A stretch of 37,137 nucleotides of DNA, from the NCBI GenBank assembly GCA_965365345.1, contig CBDUBH010000027.1, forward strand, positions 1 to 37,137, written 5' to 3'. This DNA comes from CBDUBH01 sp965365345 (GTDB taxonomy: Bacteria; Bacteroidota; Ignavibacteria; Ignavibacteriales; SURF-24). This document shows positions 33,691 through 37,137 of this stretch, piece after piece. The notes under the pieces are model-generated. The model was not told the origin of the DNA, searched no databases, and saw nothing but the letters and a program-made list of their open reading frames with translations. The position numbers and the translations under genes are program-made. Positions within the stretch are counted from its first letter, which is position 1; every line of letters starts with the position of its first letter.

Positions 33691-34158
33691 TTACACTTCT
33701 ATTTCAATTTCAGGAAGTTCTGTTTTTTCAACATCATTAAATGGAGTTTCTTTTTTGAAAATAACGAAATATGAAGACTCATTTTTTTCAAATGGAATGC
33801 ATGCGCCATGCCAAATTTTCTCATCGATTTTAATTGCCTGTCCAATTTCTACTTTAAATGCTTCCGCTGTTTCCGGATGATTTTTATCTTTCAGCAAGGG
33901 CAAAATAAAAGGCGCATCAATAGGAATTAATATTTCGGGGGTTTTTATATGACGTTCCATTCCACTTATTTTATAAGATGCTTTTTTGTAAACCGTACAA
34001 ATTCCCACTTCAGTTTCACCATCAATTTTGTAATTCATAATGTTTGACCAAAATTTGTAATCAGCTGCTTGTGAAGTGGGTTCACCTGAAGTTCCTTCAA
34101 CAACTTTACCGTAATTATCAAAATTTTCGGTTGATATTTTTTTTGCCTTAAGTTTCAT
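33691..34158 (-). CDS. Ureidoglycolate-lyase-like (AllA-type) cupin
   Basis: 155-residue protein resembling the ureidoglycolate lyase (AllA) cupin family, with the N-terminal motif FDNYGKVVE and central segments SGMERHIKTPEILIPIDAPFIL and IGQAIKIDEKIWHGACIPF. In allantoin degradation AllA releases urea and glyoxylate, but no other purine-ring catabolic gene is in the window. A sugar-related role is therefore more likely for this copy. It is placed between the GH39-like gene and the TIM-barrel glycosidase-like gene with gaps of 9 and 14 bp. Function unassigned beyond the family. It may be an isomerase, a mutarotase-like helper or a regulatory binding protein. Confidence 0.6.
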   Translation of the reverse strand: MKLKAKKISTENFDNYGKVVEGTSGEPTSQAADYKFWSNIMNYKIDGETEVGICTVYKKASYKISGMERHIKTPEILIPIDAPFILPLLKDKNHPETAEAFKVEIGQAIKIDEKIWHGACIPFEKNESSYFVIFKKETPFNDVEKTELPEIEIEV

Positions 34159-34167
34159 ATTTTTGCT

Positions 34168-35610
34168 TTATTTTATTTCGAAGATTGAAATTTTACCGCC
34201 TTCAAGTTTTACATTTTTTAATATGAATGAATTATTATTTCTTTCTGAGTTTTTAAATTCCTTTTTATTTCCCAGTTCATCATATTGAATTATATTACCT
34301 TTTAGAGAAGATAGAATTTCTATGTTAATATTTTCGCTTCGCGTATCTTTAACCATTCCGTTTTTGTCATTTCCCATTTTACCCGGAACAGATGTTTGAA
34401 GCCACGCTGTTATGATATAACTTCCATCTTCATTTTCAAACGCATTTATAATACTTTGTGATGCAAGAGTTCTATCAACTTTAATTTTATCATTAGCATT
34501 GCGGTATTTTTTTGAAAATAATTGATTGAAGAAAACTAATGCCTGAGCAGCAGGTTTTGCTTTATGATCAGCATAAGCAACTCCGAGATATCTGTTATTA
34601 TCATTATCGCCAATAACATTTTCACTTGGAGGAAGGTCTTTTAATTCATACCATGCTACTGCTGAAATTTTTTCTGTTGATGCTGCAAGCGCCAAAGTTT
34701 TAAACAAATGAACAGCCTGATATTCAGGAGTGTGTTCGTAATTATAATAAGCTGAATATGAATCTGATACTCTTGCATCTTTTCTAAAAGTACTGTAACC
34801 GACTTCTGCAATCCACAATGGTTGATTATTTCCATATCTCCAAACAACATCATGAACTTCATTTATGTAATTTGTTATTTGTTCGATAGGATGGCGATGC
34901 CATGTTTCGTAATAATTATGTATGTTAACAATATCAAAATATTTGCTCATACCCCAGTTTTTAAAAAGATCTTTAATAAATTCAGGATCGTATGCAATTC
35001 CCGGAAAAACAATTTTAGCATTTGGATCAGCTTCTCTAACTGCTTCAGCAGCAACTTTCATAAATTCAACAAATTCTTTTCTTTCACCCTGCCAGTAAAT
35101 CCAAATATCAGGTTCATTCCACAATTCCCATGTTTTAATTCTGTCTTTGTATCTGTTCACAAGTGTTTTCACAAACTCACCCCAAGGTTTATTATCTTTA
35201 GGGGGATAATTCCAATAGAACATTGTGTCTTTTGGATTTGATGTAGCCCACATTGGCACATAGCAAATATAGGGCAGTAGTGTAATGCCGTATTCATCAA
35301 CAGCCATTTTTACATAGTCATCCCAAAACAGCCAATTATATGTTCCCTCTTTTTCTTCGATTGCATCCCAGCCGAATGAAATTCTCATAAACTTTATATT
35401 ATGTTTTTTCAGAAATTCAAAATCATTTCTGATAATTTCCATTGTTGTGGTTTCTTCGGGATAATCTTCACATAAGCCGACAGGCATATTGTAATATGTA
35501 ATTCCTCCCGGACGTTCCAATTTATCATACATCAATTTATTTGTCTGTGCATAATTAAAAGAAGCAACCAATAAAAAGAATATTGTTAGAATAAAAATAT
35601 TTTTCTTCAT
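34168..35610 (-). CDS. Exported GH39/GH5-like clan-A glycoside hydrolase
   Basis: 480-residue exported hydrolase. A signal peptide (MKKNIFILTIFFLLVASFNYAQ) supports the start at 35610; GGAG lies 5 bases upstream of that ATG, and the longer frame from 35652 lacks such a site. The TIM barrel has acid/base E166 (WELWNEPDIW) and nucleophile E269 (LWIAEVGYSTF), the clan GH-A pattern. FMRISFGWDAIEEKEGTYNW and FDIVNIHNYYETWH fit GH39-type beta-xylosidase or related exo/endo-enzymes. It has no T9SS domain, so it is probably periplasmic. It is 17 bp after an aldo/keto reductase gene. Family number uncertain: GH39, GH5 and GH10 relatives share these motifs. Confidence 0.8.
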   Translation of the reverse strand: MKKNIFILTIFFLLVASFNYAQTNKLMYDKLERPGGITYYNMPVGLCEDYPEETTTMEIIRNDFEFLKKHNIKFMRISFGWDAIEEKEGTYNWLFWDDYVKMAVDEYGITLLPYICYVPMWATSNPKDTMFYWNYPPKDNKPWGEFVKTLVNRYKDRIKTWELWNEPDIWIYWQGERKEFVEFMKVAAEAVREADPNAKIVFPGIAYDPEFIKDLFKNWGMSKYFDIVNIHNYYETWHRHPIEQITNYINEVHDVVWRYGNNQPLWIAEVGYSTFRKDARVSDSYSAYYNYEHTPEYQAVHLFKTLALAASTEKISAVAWYELKDLPPSENVIGDNDNNRYLGVAYADHKAKPAAQALVFFNQLFSKKYRNANDKIKVDRTLASQSIINAFENEDGSYIITAWLQTSVPGKMGNDKNGMVKDTRSENINIEILSSLKGNIIQYDELGNKKEFKNSERNNNSFILKNVKLEGGKISIFEIK

Positions 35611-35626
35611 ATAAACTCCGGAATTA

Positions 35627-36643
35627 TTAGGATTTAATTTGATCATTTTCATTTACGGGAATTTCCTCATGCCAAAAATCTTTTCTCCAATAAAATTTCT
35701 TTAATTCATCAAGTTCATTTTTTGAAAGTAAAATTCCATCACTAACAGCTGTGTTTAACTCAGCTTGTTTTATATTGCGAATTCCAGGGATAACCGTGCT
35801 TACGGCAGAATGACTTAAAACAAATCTTAAAGCAAATTCAGGCATTGCCCAATCTTGATGTTTTGAATTTTTAAATTCTTCAATCTCTTTAACTTTTTTT
35901 ACTACCGTTTTTAAATTATTTCCTCTGAAATAATGTCTGCGAACATCTCCATCAGGAAAAGTTGTTTCAGCATTAAATTTTCCAGTTAAAGCTCCTTCAT
36001 CAAAAGGAACACGGACAATTATTCCTGTCCCTGTTTTTTCAGCAACAGGAAATAAATTGAATTGAGGATACTGTTCGAACAAATTATAAATTACTTGGAC
36101 TGCATCTACTCTTCCATTAACCAATGATGCAATTATGGAATCAGGAGTTGTATCAGGCACAGAAACTCCAACTGCTCTAATTTTTCCCTGTTCTTTTAAT
36201 CTGCTCATTGCCTCAAACCATTCATCGTATGTATTAAAAGCAGGAGCCCATGTGTGAAATTGATAAATATCAACGAAATCCCTTTGCAATCTTTTTAAAG
36301 ATTTTTCACATTCAGCAATTATATATTCAGCAGGAAATGATTCATTTGGATCCTGATTATCAGGCGGAGGCCATGTACTTCCGGGTTTTGGAGGAACTTT
36401 TGTTGCAACATAAATTTCTTCTTTTCTTTCCTTTAAAACTTTTCCAATGATTTCTTCACTATGACCTTTACCGTAACCTTGCGCTGTATCAATAAAATTG
36501 ACTCCAAGATCAATCGCTTTATGAAGTGCTTTTACGGACTCATCATCACTTTGCGGACCCCACATATCACCGCCGATTGCCCATGCACCAAATCCTATCT
36601 CAGATATTTGCCAATTCAGTTTTCCGAATTTTCTATATTTCAA
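35627..36643 (-). CDS. Aldo/keto reductase, second copy
   Basis: NADPH-dependent oxidoreductase of 338 residues from a TTG start. Catalytic residues are D52, Y57 (FIDTAQGYGKG), K82 (IYVATKVPP) and H130 (VDIYQFHTW). The C-terminal cofactor-binding segment STVIPGIRNIKQAE is typical. The TTG at 36643 is chosen because AGGAGG lies 5 bases before it and the protein then starts like its family (YRKFGKLNWQISEIGFG). A frame opening 33 codons upstream at 36742 would add unrelated residues and overlap RbsD. It resembles aldo/keto reductases acting on sugars in carbohydrate operons. Substrate unknown. It follows RbsD by 11 bp. Confidence 0.9.
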   Translation of the reverse strand: MKYRKFGKLNWQISEIGFGAWAIGGDMWGPQSDDESVKALHKAIDLGVNFIDTAQGYGKGHSEEIIGKVLKERKEEIYVATKVPPKPGSTWPPPDNQDPNESFPAEYIIAECEKSLKRLQRDFVDIYQFHTWAPAFNTYDEWFEAMSRLKEQGKIRAVGVSVPDTTPDSIIASLVNGRVDAVQVIYNLFEQYPQFNLFPVAEKTGTGIIVRVPFDEGALTGKFNAETTFPDGDVRRHYFRGNNLKTVVKKVKEIEEFKNSKHQDWAMPEFALRFVLSHSAVSTVIPGIRNIKQAELNTAVSDGILLSKNELDELKKFYWRKDFWHEEIPVNENDQIKS

Positions 36644-36648
36644 ATTTT

Positions 36649-36654
36649 CCTCCT
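36649..36654 (-). promoter_or_regulatory. Ribosome-binding site deciding a TTG start
   Basis: AGGAGG on the minus strand at 36654-36649, five bases before TTG (36643-36641). It fixes the aldo/keto reductase start at TTG and lies between the RbsD stop and this gene. Confidence 0.75.
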
Positions 36655-37056
36655 TTAAAATGTTACGCCAGAAACAAGTATTATATTTGCGTAAGGCGTT
36701 GCTTCTCCCGTTCTTACAAATGAAATTTTTTCTTTCCCGCATGTGATCTCTTTAAATTTTTCGTGATCAACTTTTTCAATTTTTACATCGCTGAAAAGTA
36801 AATTTATTTCTTCAAAGTATTTTGAATTTCCATTAACTAATTCATTTGCAACTATTATCTTCTCAACTTTCAGTTCTATCAAAACAGTTTTCAAAGTATC
36901 AATGAACCTCGGAATATTTTTGGTTAAAGCCAGATCCACTACTGATGAATTTGGCGGAATCGGTAATCCGCTATCGCATATCACAAGTTTATCTGTATGC
37001 CCCATAGAAGCGATTATACGGGAAAGTTCCGCATTTAAAATACCGCCTTGTTTCAT
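36655..37056 (-). CDS. rbsD: D-ribose pyranase / fucose mutarotase family protein RbsD
   Basis: 133-residue mutarotase that interconverts pyranose and furanose forms of D-ribose (FucU relatives act on fucose). GGILNAELSRIIASMGH with H20, VICDSGLPIPPNSSVVDLAL and the C-terminal RTGEATPYANIILVSGV match RbsD, and the length is normal. AAGGAGA precedes the ATG. It is the first gene seen of the long minus-strand run, with the upstream region reaching only 81 bp to the window edge. A role in handling ribose or another pentose agrees with the xylulokinase and nucleoside hydrolase genes further on. Confidence 0.93.
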   Translation of the reverse strand: MKQGGILNAELSRIIASMGHTDKLVICDSGLPIPPNSSVVDLALTKNIPRFIDTLKTVLIELKVEKIIVANELVNGNSKYFEEINLLFSDVKIEKVDHEKFKEITCGKEKISFVRTGEATPYANIILVSGVTF

Positions 37057-37088
37057 TACAAATCTCCTTAATTAAAAATTTAAGAAGC

Positions 37089-37137
37089 GTTCAATTTATC
37101 TATCAAATTATGATTTCGTGTTTATATGGAATTGAAC
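37089..37137. promoter_or_regulatory. Inverted repeat upstream of rbsD
   Basis: GTTCAATT (37089-37096) and AATTGAAC (37130-37137) form an exact 8 bp inverted repeat with a 33 bp spacer, ending at the window edge. It could be a pair of operator half sites for the long operon's regulator. Chance is not excluded in such AT-rich DNA. Confidence 0.25.

Noticed and set aside
33691..34158. Ureidoglycolate lyase in a purine or allantoin pathway
   Set aside because: Family resemblance is good, but no allantoinase, allantoicase or ureidoglycolate-related gene is present and all neighbours handle carbohydrates.
34822..35241. Plus-strand open frame of 139 codons inside the GH39-like gene
   Set aside because: Opposite strand of a gene with clear catalytic motifs; the translation is rich in Phe, Ile, Cys and Asn, typical of antisense reading in AT-rich DNA, and no ribosome site precedes it.
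35610..35652. Longer start for the GH39-like gene at 35652
   Set aside because: It would put 14 residues before the signal peptide, overlap the preceding stop, and ignore the GGAG site just before the ATG at 35610.
36644..36742. Longer aldo/keto reductase starting at 36742
   Set aside because: The extra 33 residues do not look like the family and overlap the end of rbsD; AGGAGG points to TTG at 36643.

Overview
The window is AT-rich and looks like an Ignavibacteriota-type member of the Bacteroidota/Chlorobiota group. Three things point there. The secreted GH13 protein at 17591-19936 ends in a type IX secretion sorting domain of the NYPNPFNPST...GREV...SGIYIY type. Exported proteins carry Sec, lipoprotein or twin-arginine-like signals. 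Many genes have clear GGAG-type Shine-Dalgarno sites, which are uncommon in classical Bacteroidia. The assignment is an inference from the sequence alone.

Layout. (1) 1-1421: a Fur/PerR-type regulator followed by katG (catalase-peroxidase, cut by the left edge), with a promoter and Fur/PerR-like inverted repeat upstream. (2) 1681-6855: a four-gene minus-strand set, transcribed in the order glycyl radical enzyme (GRE), its radical-SAM activase, an exported SMP-30-like protein, and a Gfo/Idh/MocA oxidoreductase. (3) 6976-7836: an AraC-family regulator diverging from the GRE, with a perfect inverted repeat between them and a hairpin terminator after it. (4) 7894-37056: about 29 kb of 23 minus-strand genes with gaps of at most about 75 bp and many 4-23 bp overlaps, probably one or a few carbohydrate-utilisation operons. 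It starts (right edge) with RbsD and an aldo/keto reductase. A GH39-like enzyme, a ureidoglycolate-lyase-like cupin, a TIM-barrel glycosidase-like protein, a second Gfo/Idh and a sugar-isomerase TIM barrel follow. Next come GH42, an MFS carrier, four tandem GH10-like paralogues, a surface GH13, an SDR, two cupins, a second aldo/keto reductase, xylulokinase, nucleoside hydrolase, an ABC solute-binding protein with its ATPase, and a PhyH-type dioxygenase.

How it may work together. Exported GH13, GH39-like and two Tat-type GH10-like enzymes would open a glycan outside or in the periplasm. The MFS carrier and the ABC system (permeases absent here) would import products. Cytoplasmic GH42, two leaderless GH10-like paralogues and the oxidoreductase/isomerase set would finish degradation, with pentose entering through xylulokinase. 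There is no SusC/SusD pair.

The two least explained parts are the GRE set and the GH10-like array. The GRE has a C-G-E active site, not the Cys-Cys of pyruvate formate-lyase, so its substrate is unknown. All four GH10-like enzymes share an extra N-terminal module and lack two canonical residues around the nucleophile. No tRNA, rRNA, CRISPR array or insertion sequence was seen, and no gene-free stretch exceeds 300 bases.
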